From CAIVAT01 sp964355945 (lineage in GTDB: Bacteria; Bacteroidota; Bacteroidia; Bacteroidales; FEN-979), in contig CAYHGE010000115.1 in the NCBI GenBank assembly GCA_964355945.1, forward strand, positions 1-8,248: 8,248 nt of DNA. The letters are read 5' to 3'. Under the pieces are notes generated by a model. The model was not told the origin of the DNA and ran no database searches. It saw only the letters and a list, made by a program, of their open reading frames with translations. Positions 1 to 7,029 of the stretch are shown one piece after another (position 1 is the stretch's first letter; each line of letters starts with the position of its first letter). The position numbers were made by a program, and so were the translations under genes.

Positions 1-1
1 C

Positions 2-2431
2 ATCCAGAGTGAAATGTCGGCCATTCCCGGTGGCAATATTGAGGCAGGTAACAAATCCTTTAATGTCAAAACCAGCGGGAAGTTCACCAGCGTTGACGAT
101 ATCCGCAATGCCATTGTTTATTCTGTTAATGGCCGGAACATCCTGATGAGTGACATTGCCGATGTATATAAGAACCTTGCCTCCTCTGATTATATTACCA
201 GGCTCAACGGCCACCGTTGCGTATTTGTGGTTGCCGCACAAAAACCCGGAGAGAATATCACTTCAACCCAAAAAGCCTATAAACCGGTCATTGAAAAATT
301 TAAAAAAAGTTTACCTGCTTCTATCGACCTGGTGTACCATTTCGACCAGGCTGATAATGTCAACAAGCGACTGAGCGGGCTTGGTATGGATTTCCTGATC
401 GCCATCCTCCTGGTAGCCATCACCTTGCTGCCACTCGGATTCCGCTCGTCACTGATTGTGATGGTTTCAATCCCGCTTTCACTTGCCATGGGGATTATCC
501 TGCTGAATCTGACCGGTTATACGCTGACCCAGCTCAGCATTGTCGGCCTTGTGGTCGCGCTGGGATTACTTGTTGACGACAGCATCGTGGTGATCGAAAA
601 CATAGAACGCTGGATGCTCATGGGGTTTAGCCGAAAAGAGTCTGTACTAAAAGCAACCAACCAGATCGGCCTGGCGGTGGTTGGCTGCACGGTGACCCTG
701 ATCATTGCCTTTATGCCACTGGCTTTTCTCCCTGAGGCTTCCGGAGATTTCATTCGCGGGCTCCCCATGGCGGTCATGATGAGCGTACTCGCCTCCATGC
801 TGGTTTCATTGACCATCATCCCATTGCTCTCCAGCTGGATATTGAAAGAACACGATGGCCCGTCGGAGGGCAATATCTTCATGCGGGGCATGAAACGAAT
901 GTTGATCAGTGGCATATATTCCAGAACCCTTAACCATGCTTTAAATAAGCCGTGGATCACAATTGGAATTGCCACACTACTATTCGGAGGTTCTCTTTTC
1001 CTGTTTTCAGTTGTCGGGTTCAGCCTTTTTCCTGCTTCCGAAAAGCCCCAATTCCTGGTACGCATTGTAACACCACTCCAGTCTGGTTTGGCCTATACCG
1101 ATTCTGTGACCCGAAATATTGAAAATGAACTGGCCGGAACTCCACAGGTAAAGTATTTTGCTTCAAATATGGGGAAAGGAAATCCACAGGTTTACTACAA
1201 TGTGATACAGGCAAATCTGCGGTCTGATTTTGCAGAAATTTTTGTTCAGCTTGACCCTGAGACCTCTGCCAGCCGGAAACTTGAAATTATAGACATGCTC
1301 AGGAAGAAATGGACTCCATATCCCGGGGCGCGCGTGGAGGTGAAGAATTTTGAACAAGGTCCTCCGGTGCTTGCCCCGGTGGAGGTGAGGATATTTGGAA
1401 AAAACCTCGATACGCTTCGACACCTGGCAAGCCGGATAGAGCTGATGCTTAAGAATACGAAGGGTACCATGTATGTAAATAACCCGGTGAGTAATCTCAA
1501 GACTGACTTGATTGTTGCTGTGAATAACGATAAAGCCCGGCAGTTGGGTGTGCCCACTGTAAACATCGGTCGCACTGTGCGGATGGCTGTTTCCGGGATC
1601 AAAGCAGGGAGGTTCACCGATGATGCCGGTACAGGTTATGATATCCTGGTAGGCACCAGGCACGACGGACGGCCACGGCTTGACGTATTTAACGATCTGT
1701 ATGTGAACAGTTACCAGGGAACTGCTGTGCCGCTTCAGCAACTTGCCTCTTTACGTATGGAGGCTTCGCCGCTTACCATCAACCACTACAATAAGAACCG
1801 CACGGTATCCGTTACTGCCTTTGTTCAAAAGGGGTTTCTGAATGACAATGTAAATACAGAAGTGATCAGGAAGATGGAAAAATTTACCATGCCAGCTGGT
1901 TATTCATATTCCATGGGGGGAGAATTTGAAAGCAGAAATGAGTCATTCAGTGGATTTACAGGCATCATCATTGTGGCGACGTTCCTGTTTATTGCAGTGC
2001 TGATCCTGCTTTTCAAATCATTTCGCAACACATTGATCGTGCTTTCAGTGATTCCCCTGGGGCTCGTCGGTGCCATGACTGCCTTGTGGCTCACCGGCAA
2101 CTCGGTTTCGTTTGTTGCCATTGTCGGATTGATCGCACTGGCAGGGATTGAAGTGAAAAACACCATCCTGCTGGTCGATTTCACCAACCAGATGAGAAAG
2201 GAGGGGACGCCACTTGAAAAAGCCATCCGGGAAGCTTCTGAGATTCGTTTTCTGCCAATCGTGCTTACGTCACTTACAGCCATCGGAGGGTTGGCCCCAA
2301 TTGCCATCTCAACCAACCCGCTCATCTCTCCACTGGCTATCGTCATCATTGGAGGGCTGATCAGTTCAACGCTCCTGTCGCGGATCGTAACCCCTGTGGT
2401 GTACAAACTGATTCCGCCGGACATTGGTTAG
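2..2431 (+). CDS. RND efflux pump inner-membrane subunit (HAE/AcrB-like), 5'-truncated by the window
   Basis: Inner-membrane proton/substrate antiporter of a tripartite RND pump that normally works with a periplasmic adaptor and a TolC-type channel. The frame is open to the window edge, so the ATG at 14 is internal; about 810 residues are visible of the usual 1,000-1,050. Counting from that Met, it begins in the periplasmic porter domain (NVKTSG at about 18-23, a motif common in the family). A block of hydrophobic helices follows from about 124. It carries LVDDSIVVIENIER with the acidic pair D188-D189 (bases 575-580), matching the proton-relay Asp pair of AcrB TM4. The second porter/docking region and the last helices follow, with GIEVKN whose Lys (bases 2156-2158) matches the AcrB relay Lys. 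The DD motif favours the drug/HAE class over the heavy-metal CusA/CzcA class; the substrate cannot be read. The C-terminus ends just after the last helix. The adaptor gene is presumably upstream, outside the window. Confidence 0.93.
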   Translation: MQSEMSAIPGGNIEAGNKSFNVKTSGKFTSVDDIRNAIVYSVNGRNILMSDIADVYKNLASSDYITRLNGHRCVFVVAAQKPGENITSTQKAYKPVIEKFKKSLPASIDLVYHFDQADNVNKRLSGLGMDFLIAILLVAITLLPLGFRSSLIVMVSIPLSLAMGIILLNLTGYTLTQLSIVGLVVALGLLVDDSIVVIENIERWMLMGFSRKESVLKATNQIGLAVVGCTVTLIIAFMPLAFLPEASGDFIRGLPMAVMMSVLASMLVSLTIIPLLSSWILKEHDGPSEGNIFMRGMKRMLISGIYSRTLNHALNKPWITIGIATLLFGGSLFLFSVVGFSLFPASEKPQFLVRIVTPLQSGLAYTDSVTRNIENELAGTPQVKYFASNMGKGNPQVYYNVIQANLRSDFAEIFVQLDPETSASRKLEIIDMLRKKWTPYPGARVEVKNFEQGPPVLAPVEVRIFGKNLDTLRHLASRIELMLKNTKGTMYVNNPVSNLKTDLIVAVNNDKARQLGVPTVNIGRTVRMAVSGIKAGRFTDDAGTGYDILVGTRHDGRPRLDVFNDLYVNSYQGTAVPLQQLASLRMEASPLTINHYNKNRTVSVTAFVQKGFLNDNVNTEVIRKMEKFTMPAGYSYSMGGEFESRNESFSGFTGIIIVATFLFIAVLILLFKSFRNTLIVLSVIPLGLVGAMTALWLTGNSVSFVAIVGLIALAGIEVKNTILLVDFTNQMRKEGTPLEKAIREASEIRFLPIVLTSLTAIGGLAPIAISTNPLISPLAIVIIGGLISSTLLSRIVTPVVYKLIPPDIG

Positions 2432-2460
2432 GGGGTGTCATTCCCCATTGTGTTATTTCT
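2432..2460 (+). terminator. possible weak terminator in the convergent gap
   Basis: Directly after the RND stop codon there is a four-base-pair GC stem, GGGG at 2432-2435 and CCCC at 2443-2446, with a seven-base loop. A T-rich stretch follows on the plus strand. The hairpin reads on both strands, but the T-rich tail only suits the plus-strand pump gene and overlaps the 3' end of the convergent receptor gene. The stem is short, so this is a weak call. Confidence 0.25.
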
Positions 2461-4786
2461 TTTCGTACACACCGAAAGGTATGACCGCCCCAAAAGTCAC
2501 GCCCCAGCCGGGGTTGTATACTCCCACCTCTTTCAACCGGCTCAGGTGATCAAAGTACTTGGTATTGGTAAGGTTGCTCCCGGAAATAAACAGGGTCCAC
2601 CATTGTTTTGCTACCCTGAGTTTTGTGCCTAATGAAGCATCAAGCATGAAATATCCCGGAGTGGTGGTCTCGAATGTATCAACACGATCCTGCGCAAAAT
2701 GGATCTGACCGCCGATTTCCACGTAAGGAGCTGAAAATATGGAATGTGATGAGGTCTTAAAATTCCATCTCAATTTGTGAACGGTATGAAGTGACGGGAT
2801 AAAGGGAAGGGGAGTAGCAGTTGATTCATTTGTGCCCATCACAAAGTCGATGCTGTTGTTAAAATGCAACTGGTCAACCGGGTGAATGTCAATTTCAAGT
2901 TCAAACCCTTTTAACACAGAATTGCCTTGCACAAAACGGTAAACCTGGTAAGTTTTACCTTCCCTTGCAATCGTTTCTGCATCAACATTGCGCTGATAAA
3001 TGTAGTTGGCAATGTAATTATAATACCCGCTGAAGGTGACCCCGATCCAATGCCATTCAGCAGCAATCTCACCATCAACCTGGATGCTGTTCTCGGGTTT
3101 CAGCAGGGGGTTTCCGATTTCATACCTGTCAGTTCCCTCATGCACCCCGTTGGAGCCCAGTTCAGCGATGTTAGGTGCCCGGAAACCGCTGCCCAGGTTA
3201 AATTTAACATTGAATATATCAGATGCCGCCCAGGTGAAGCCGGTAGAACCGCTGAAGGCTGCGAATTTACTGTTAAAACCCTGAAAGACGGTATCTCCTG
3301 AACCTGCCTGTTGGCCCAAACTGTCAAGATATAGCGAGAGGCCTTCCACCTTTCTGAAATCATACCGGGCACCTGCATTAAAAGTCCAGTCTGGCCAGGA
3401 CTTTTTTACATAGGCAAAACCACCGATATCATTGAGAAGATAGGCAGGAACCAGGTATTCAAGTCCTTTGTTTTCATTTGATTGCGTCATGCCACCCAAA
3501 CCTGTAACCAACTCCAGGTCATGTTTAAAAATATGGGTGAACTTGATGTCATATGTCCATGTGTTGAGGTGCATGAAAAGAGATGGTTCTTCTAAGTTCT
3601 CAGCGAATTCCCTGCGGTCATTGTTCTGATATCCAAGATTTAAACGCACCTGGCTGCTGCCAAAAAACAGGTTCGAAACGGAGGTGATCTTATTATGTAT
3701 TACGTTTTGAGATGGCAATTCCGGAACCCTGCTGCGCGACTCCTCCTTTGATACCACATCACCATAAAAATTCACAAATTTCCCTGTGGTGCTGTCTTTC
3801 GAGCCATCCACCATGCCAATGTTGGCATCATACCGGCTGTAATGAAGATGTGAATATCCCCATCGTTTGTTTAATCCAAGCATGGCACTGTAATTCAGTT
3901 CATTGAAGCATGAATTGTAAACAAATTCAGGAGGAGATCTGTAAGAAGCTGCATTTTTGTAACTTCCCCGGGCCCGCCAGGTAAGGCCATTTTGATTTCC
4001 TTCAATCATTACGGTACTGTTCGTCATCATGTTGTTTGTGGCAAACTGGCTGGCGACTTCCCCGCGGATGGAGTTCAACGGGGCATGGATCGGCTCAAGG
4101 ATGTTGATCACCCCGCCCATGGCATCTGAACCATAAAAGAGGCTGGCAGGCCCTTTCAACACCTCGATCCGGTCGGCTGAAAACTGGTCAATTTCCACCC
4201 CATGCTCGCCGCCCCATTGCTGACCCTCCTGCCTCACCCCTTCATTCAGTGTGATTACATGACTATAGCTGAGCCCGCGGATCACAGGTTTAGATACATC
4301 CCCGCCCGTGGTGATCTGGGAAAGTCCGGGTACCCCGGAAATTGCATCGATGATATTGGTGGAAGGAGTCGTAAGCAGCTCGGCTTTTCCAATGGGTGTG
4401 ATGGTGATGCTGCTCCGGCTGTTGTCGGTCGAAATTCCGCTGCCTGTAATTACCACCTCCCGGGCTTCGATGGCCTCTTCGGAAAGTTCAAAATCCAACC
4501 TTGTCAGGCTTCGCAAGTCAGCCATGGTATTTTTGGCGCCATACCCGAGGTAACTAACCTGGATGAGCAGGACACTTTTGGGAAGGTTTGTGATCCGGTA
4601 ATTGCCGTCTTTGTCTGATGAAACGCCGGTTTTAAGGTCGGGAATGTAGAGCGTTGCACCCGGCAGCGATTCGCCGGTTTCGGCATCAGTGACTTTTCCT
4701 GTAAGTGATGCCTGGGAAAAGGTTATTGAGGAATAAAATACGAGCAACAGGATCAGGAGAATATGTTTGGTTGTTTGTTCTTTCAT
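2453..4786 (-). CDS. TonB-dependent outer-membrane receptor with N-terminal carboxypeptidase-regulatory-like domain
   Basis: A 777-residue outer-membrane active transporter energised by TonB-ExbBD. Seen in order: a signal peptide (about 1-25, ending FSQ/A); a carboxypeptidase D regulatory-like beta domain (about 27-105, LTGKVTDAETGESLPGATL); a TonB-box-like EVVITG (110-115); a plug domain (about 125-232, with PVIRGLS and IEVLKGPASLFYGSDAMGGV); and a beta-barrel to the C-terminus, where the near-terminal IPF is followed by six extra residues. There is no SusD partner, so it is not a SusC-type glycan importer. The plug loop EGQQWGGEHGVEID resembles loops in receptors I associate with metal import (ZnuD-like); that is recall, not a search. 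The neighbouring His/Cys-rich small protein points the same way, so metal or metal-complex uptake is inferred at moderate confidence. The ATG at 4786 is the first standard start, and the signal peptide begins right after it. A siderophore or cobalamin receptor remains possible, but I see no B12 riboswitch upstream. Confidence 0.93.
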   Translation of the reverse strand: MKEQTTKHILLILLLVFYSSITFSQASLTGKVTDAETGESLPGATLYIPDLKTGVSSDKDGNYRITNLPKSVLLIQVSYLGYGAKNTMADLRSLTRLDFELSEEAIEAREVVITGSGISTDNSRSSITITPIGKAELLTTPSTNIIDAISGVPGLSQITTGGDVSKPVIRGLSYSHVITLNEGVRQEGQQWGGEHGVEIDQFSADRIEVLKGPASLFYGSDAMGGVINILEPIHAPLNSIRGEVASQFATNNMMTNSTVMIEGNQNGLTWRARGSYKNAASYRSPPEFVYNSCFNELNYSAMLGLNKRWGYSHLHYSRYDANIGMVDGSKDSTTGKFVNFYGDVVSKEESRSRVPELPSQNVIHNKITSVSNLFFGSSQVRLNLGYQNNDRREFAENLEEPSLFMHLNTWTYDIKFTHIFKHDLELVTGLGGMTQSNENKGLEYLVPAYLLNDIGGFAYVKKSWPDWTFNAGARYDFRKVEGLSLYLDSLGQQAGSGDTVFQGFNSKFAAFSGSTGFTWAASDIFNVKFNLGSGFRAPNIAELGSNGVHEGTDRYEIGNPLLKPENSIQVDGEIAAEWHWIGVTFSGYYNYIANYIYQRNVDAETIAREGKTYQVYRFVQGNSVLKGFELEIDIHPVDQLHFNNSIDFVMGTNESTATPLPFIPSLHTVHKLRWNFKTSSHSIFSAPYVEIGGQIHFAQDRVDTFETTTPGYFMLDASLGTKLRVAKQWWTLFISGSNLTNTKYFDHLSRLKEVGVYNPGWGVTFGAVIPFGVYEKK

Positions 4787-4791
4787 TTGGT

Positions 4792-4799
4792 CAAATATA
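4792..4799 (-). promoter_or_regulatory. Bacteroidota -7-type box TATATTTG just before the TonB receptor gene
   Basis: The minus strand reads TATATTTG followed by five bases (ACCAA) and the receptor ATG. This matches the TAnnTTTG -7 consensus of Bacteroidota sigma factor promoters. No clear TTG -33 element lies 17-23 bases further upstream. If used, transcription would start at or within a base or two of the ATG, giving a leaderless message. Confidence 0.45.
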
Positions 4800-4833
4800 A
4801 AGATATCGAGACGGAGAATTTTATGCAGTTCTG

Positions 4834-4973
4834 TTCACGAAGTGACACGAAGGATTCAAGAAAGATTCACGAAGAACAAAGAATCAGATTATCCACGGCA
4901 GACATTCAACACACAAAAATACCTTTGTGTATCTTCGCAAAGTCTTCGTGTTAATTCATGTGAAAATTCTTTG
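4834..4973. repeat. intergenic inverted repeat built from a 9-12-base-periodic CACGAAG / CTTCGTG motif
   Basis: The left half on the plus strand repeats degenerate units such as TTCACGAAG, GACACGAAG, ATTCAAGAA, TTCACGAAG and AACAAAG. Their cores start near 4836, 4846, 4857, 4868 and 4877. The right half carries the complementary words CTTTGTG, CTTCGCAAAG, CTTCGTG and TTCATGTG, starting near 4923, 4933, 4944 and 4955. The arms can fold back around a centre near 4900, with imperfect pairing. It fills most of the 193-base spacer between the small protein's stop and the receptor start, and carries no credible reading frame. I recall similar CTTCGTG/CTTTGTG-rich intergenic stretches in environmental Bacteroidota, but no function is established to my knowledge. 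Confidence 0.6.
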
Positions 4974-4979
4974 AAACAA

Positions 4980-5294
4980 CTAAATTAATGGGGGTGCTCT
5001 CAGATTGGCAAAATTGACGATTGCCAGGGAAGATTGTTCCGCTCGCGGGCTAAATAATTGCTGGTAAATCTCCGGTATGTATGTGTGCAATAGCGGTTCA
5101 GGAGCGGTAAACACCTGTGCCTCGATCTGCAAGCTTTTACAGTGGACATGCATGGCATCAACAGAAGCCTTGGCTCTTGCTATACAGTGATTATCCTCAT
5201 GTCCGTTCAGTTCGTGAATCAATGCGACCGGCGTGATCACATAGCCAAAAATGATGAGCAGGAGCCAGCTGATATGATACTTTATGATTGACAT
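4980..5294 (-). CDS. small His/Cys-rich membrane-anchored protein, possible metal binder
   Basis: A 104-residue protein: a short N-terminus, one hydrophobic helix (about 8-25, a membrane anchor or uncleaved signal), then a polar segment expected to face the periplasm. This segment has clustered potential metal ligands: H27, H32, H36 and C37 (HELNGHEDNHC), then H49, H51 and C52 (MHVHC). The rest is unremarkable and ends in LRAPPLI. I know of similar unnamed small Bacteroidota proteins with H-rich motifs and a C-terminal LR-PP, often beside TonB-dependent receptors, but cannot name a family. The start is the ATG at 5294; an in-frame TTG at 5303 lies inside the putative promoter box and is less likely. 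It precedes the receptor gene by 193 bases on the same strand. A role in metal sensing, delivery or chaperoning for that receptor is inference. Function not otherwise recognised. Confidence 0.8.
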   Translation of the reverse strand: MSIIKYHISWLLLIIFGYVITPVALIHELNGHEDNHCIARAKASVDAMHVHCKSLQIEAQVFTAPEPLLHTYIPEIYQQLFSPRAEQSSLAIVNFANLRAPPLI

Positions 5295-5300
5295 GCAATG

Positions 5301-5329
5301 CAAATATACTGAAAAACCAAGCGCAGCAA
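5301..5329 (-). promoter_or_regulatory. putative Bacteroidota promoter (TTG-N18-TATATTTG) for the small His/Cys-rich protein
   Basis: On the minus strand a TTG (plus 5327-5329) is followed by 18 bases and TATATTTG (plus 5301-5308). This fits the TTG-N17-23-TAnnTTTG arrangement known for Flavobacterium and Bacteroides housekeeping promoters. Only six bases separate the box from the ATG at 5294, so the transcript would be leaderless or have almost no leader. Confidence 0.55.
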
Positions 5330-5355
5330 AAACAGGATAATATAATAACCTTTTT

Positions 5356-5431
5356 CCGGGCCAACACCTGAAAACAGGAATCGCACCGAACTGGAATTAA
5401 ATTGGCCATTCGGTACGATTGCTACACCCGG
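5356..5431. repeat. nested inverted-repeat element (possible structured RNA or operator)
   Basis: Three pairings nest within 76 bases. CCGGG (5356-5360) pairs with CCCGG (5427-5431). CCTG-AAAA-CAGG (5367-5378) forms a small hairpin. The 12-base arm AATCGCACCGAA (5379-5390) pairs with TTCGGTACGATT (5409-5420), with one mismatch. It lies between the stop of the 278-residue lipoprotein gene and the promoter of the small His/Cys-rich gene. No T-run follows on either strand, so it is not a classic terminator. It could be a regulator-binding palindrome, an RNA 3'-end structure or a small RNA. Confidence 0.45.
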
Positions 5432-5526
5432 TATTGCACAAAGCTACTTCAAGGAAAGAAAGCTCCCCAAAGATTGCTAAATACTAATTCCTGATAATTT
5501 TCACAGAACCTGTCTTTTCTGGTTAC

Positions 5527-6363
5527 CTAAAGGTTGATTGTATAGTTTTGCCCGTTCACTGAAGCAACTGCAACATTGTCGCAGGTTCCGTCACCATAAT
5601 TGAGTGTGATTAGCGGAGTATCCTGCACCTGGATGGTCAGAATACCGCTTGTAATCCATTCACAGTTGAGCTTTTTCATCAAGGGGTTGGTGATCGTAAT
5701 GGTGTAGGTTTTTCCATCGGTTCCCGTGCCGTTTGCAGATCCGGTGATCTTATAAACATCGTCCCACCATTCAAAAAGGGTTGACTCACCCACTGTCCAC
5801 TCATGTTCCCGGGTGGAGTTCCAGGTGAAAGTTCCTCCGTTGTTGGCTTTGATCACCGATCCTTGAACCACGGTTTCCCACCAGAAATTGTTCTGGGCGT
5901 TACGTCCCTTATTGGTTACTACTTTGGTCCCAAGGATCTGGTTGTCGTTGATGAAATAATTTTCAAAGGTGTAAGTGATCACTGTTCCTGCCGTCCAGTA
6001 ACCTCCTGTGAACTGAACGATGATCTTTCCCCGGCGGTATTTCATGTCTGAGCACTGACAGTTGGTTTGTCCGAAATCGATGACCAGTTTGTACGGCATG
6101 GTTGTCAGGTCAAGGGTGGCAAGCACGCAGGTTCCCATATAGACCGTATCGATCAGTGTTGATTTAAGCCCTCGTCCGGCCATCGCCTGGTCAGACCATT
6201 GAGTGGCATTGTCAAACGCGGCCTCAGCCATGAAGTTATTCTGAGCCGAAGTGGTGGCCGCTACAGTTGAATCTGTTGTTTTGGTCTCCTTTTTACATCC
6301 GGTGTAAAGGATTGTCATTAAAGCAACAAGCATTAATCCAGTGATGATTCGTGCGGTTTTCAT
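5527..6363 (-). CDS. uncharacterised secreted lipoprotein, 278 residues (Bacteroidota family)
   Basis: It begins with a lipoprotein signal peptide: charged MKTAR, a hydrophobic core, then YTGC-KK with C23 as the predicted lipidated cysteine. A Ser/Thr-rich linker follows (about 26-45). From about 70 to the end the sequence alternates short beta-strand-like stretches with Gly/Asn turns and has notable blocks: RRGKIIVQFTGGY (110-122), GTVITYTFENYFINDNQI, REHEW (185-189), DDVYKITG (201-208), NPLMKKLNCEW and YGDGTCDN (256-263). This pattern recurs in Bacteroidota lipoproteins I have seen annotated only as hypothetical, so I treat it as a genuine but uncharacterised family. Apart from C23 there are five cysteines (79, 102, 104, 234, 261), which could form disulfides outside the cytoplasm. 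No catalytic motif is visible. It is probably anchored in the outer membrane. It appears to be a single gene, with 245 bases upstream and 232 downstream to the next genes. No convincing promoter box is visible upstream. Confidence 0.88.
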   Translation of the reverse strand: MKTARIITGLMLVALMTILYTGCKKETKTTDSTVAATTSAQNNFMAEAAFDNATQWSDQAMAGRGLKSTLIDTVYMGTCVLATLDLTTMPYKLVIDFGQTNCQCSDMKYRRGKIIVQFTGGYWTAGTVITYTFENYFINDNQILGTKVVTNKGRNAQNNFWWETVVQGSVIKANNGGTFTWNSTREHEWTVGESTLFEWWDDVYKITGSANGTGTDGKTYTITITNPLMKKLNCEWITSGILTIQVQDTPLITLNYGDGTCDNVAVASVNGQNYTINL

Positions 6364-6524
6364 GGATAAATTATTAAGTTTATAATAAATGATTTTCTAC
6401 CTAAAGACATGAAGAATAATTTATTGTCGGTTCAGGTGGTAAAAATGTTCCACATTGATTAGGTTAGGTTTGCACAGAGGGTGGCCTTTTATTCAACGAT
6501 GAAAGAGATGTTTAAAGTATATTT

Positions 6525-6554
6525 CCGGTTGTTTTTTCTCGATGTGTGAACCGG
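6525..6554. repeat. small inverted repeat downstream of the OsmC-family gene
   Basis: CCGGTT (6525-6530) and AACCGG (6549-6554) flank an 18-base loop, and the second arm is part of an 8-base palindrome (AACCGGTT). It lies in the 245-base spacer after the OsmC stop and before the 278-residue lipoprotein gene. A role as a 3'-end structure is possible, but there is no T-run after it on the minus strand. The rest of that spacer shows nothing I can name. Confidence 0.25.
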
Positions 6555-6608
6555 TTAAACGAAAACTGTGCGTCAAATCAGGAATTTAAAGTACGGTTAA
6601 TTAGTTGA

Positions 6609-7022
6609 TTATTTGCGATAGTTCAACGTAACAGACTGCTTTACATCCGGATGCAGGCTCAATGCCACAGGACAATTTTTTACAGTATAGTCGAGGATCT
6701 TTCTTACCTTCTCAGGATAATTGTCATGGGGAAAGGTAATTTCAATAATGATTTCAGCAATCCTGCGTGGAGCCTCGGCTGTCATGATTTTCGTGATGAC
6801 AAGCTTTGCTCCGTCGATGTCAAAATTGTGTGTCCTTGCAGCAATTCCCATGATGGTTACCATGCAGCTTCCCAGGGATGTAGCAAGCAGGTCAGTGGGG
6901 GAGAAGAACTCTCCCTTGCCCTGGTTATCGGGAGGAGCATCGGTGACCAGTTTGGTCCCTGAGCGAAGATGGGTTGCTTCTGTGCGAAGTTCGCCAAGGT
7001 ATATGGTTTCGACTGTGGGCAT
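6609..7022 (-). CDS. OsmC-family protein, probable thiol-dependent (hydro)peroxide reductase
   Basis: A 137-residue cytoplasmic protein of normal OsmC/YhfA-like length. The family reduces organic hydroperoxides with a peroxidatic and a resolving cysteine, and both are present: C53 in LATSLGSCMVT and C117 in VKNCPVALSLHP. Other family marks are the N-terminal R20-S-G-T, the TDAPPDNQGKGEFFSPTDLL loop (about 28-45) before the first cysteine, and PRRIAEIIIEI (about 85-95). The start is the ATG at 7022, seven bases after the stop of the upstream lipoprotein gene; the frame stays open another 90 codons upstream, but only by overlapping that gene in another frame, and MPTVETIYLG is a typical family start. 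Probably co-transcribed with the lipoprotein. The physiological substrate is unknown; several OsmC-like subfamilies lack tested peroxidase activity. Confidence 0.93.
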   Translation of the reverse strand: MPTVETIYLGELRTEATHLRSGTKLVTDAPPDNQGKGEFFSPTDLLATSLGSCMVTIMGIAARTHNFDIDGAKLVITKIMTAEAPRRIAEIIIEITFPHDNYPEKVRKILDYTVKNCPVALSLHPDVKQSVTLNYRK

Positions 7023-7029
7023 AAGATAA

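Noticed and set aside
517..1065. Antisense open frames across the RND gene (also 1163-1741 and 1900-2424)
   Set aside because: They are out-of-frame shadows of a strongly supported gene, with no recognisable domains or separate start signals.
2453..4786. SusC-type polysaccharide utilisation locus, given the GH3 gene in the same window
   Set aside because: No SusD gene is present, and the receptor lacks the size of a SusC protein (about 1,000 residues). The GH3 gene is separated from it by four unrelated genes.
4834..4973. CRISPR-like array
   Set aside because: The units are 9-12 bases, degenerate, contiguous and inverted around a centre. There are no 25-40-base repeats with unique spacers and no cas genes.
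5356..5431. A 76-base cloverleaf-like fold that might be a tRNA
   Set aside because: There is no seven-base T-loop with a GTTCGA-type motif, no seven-base anticodon loop and no seven-base acceptor stem on either strand; only the length and nested pairing resemble a tRNA.
4787..5526. Cobalamin or other known metabolite riboswitch upstream of the TonB receptor
   Set aside because: No B12-box-like sequence is present, and the candidate promoters lie next to the start codons, leaving no leader for a riboswitch.
6465..6472. Plus-strand TAGGTTTG resembling a -7 promoter box
   Set aside because: No TTG lies at the right distance, and no plus-strand gene follows; only a 16-codon frame starting MKEMF at 6499 is nearby.
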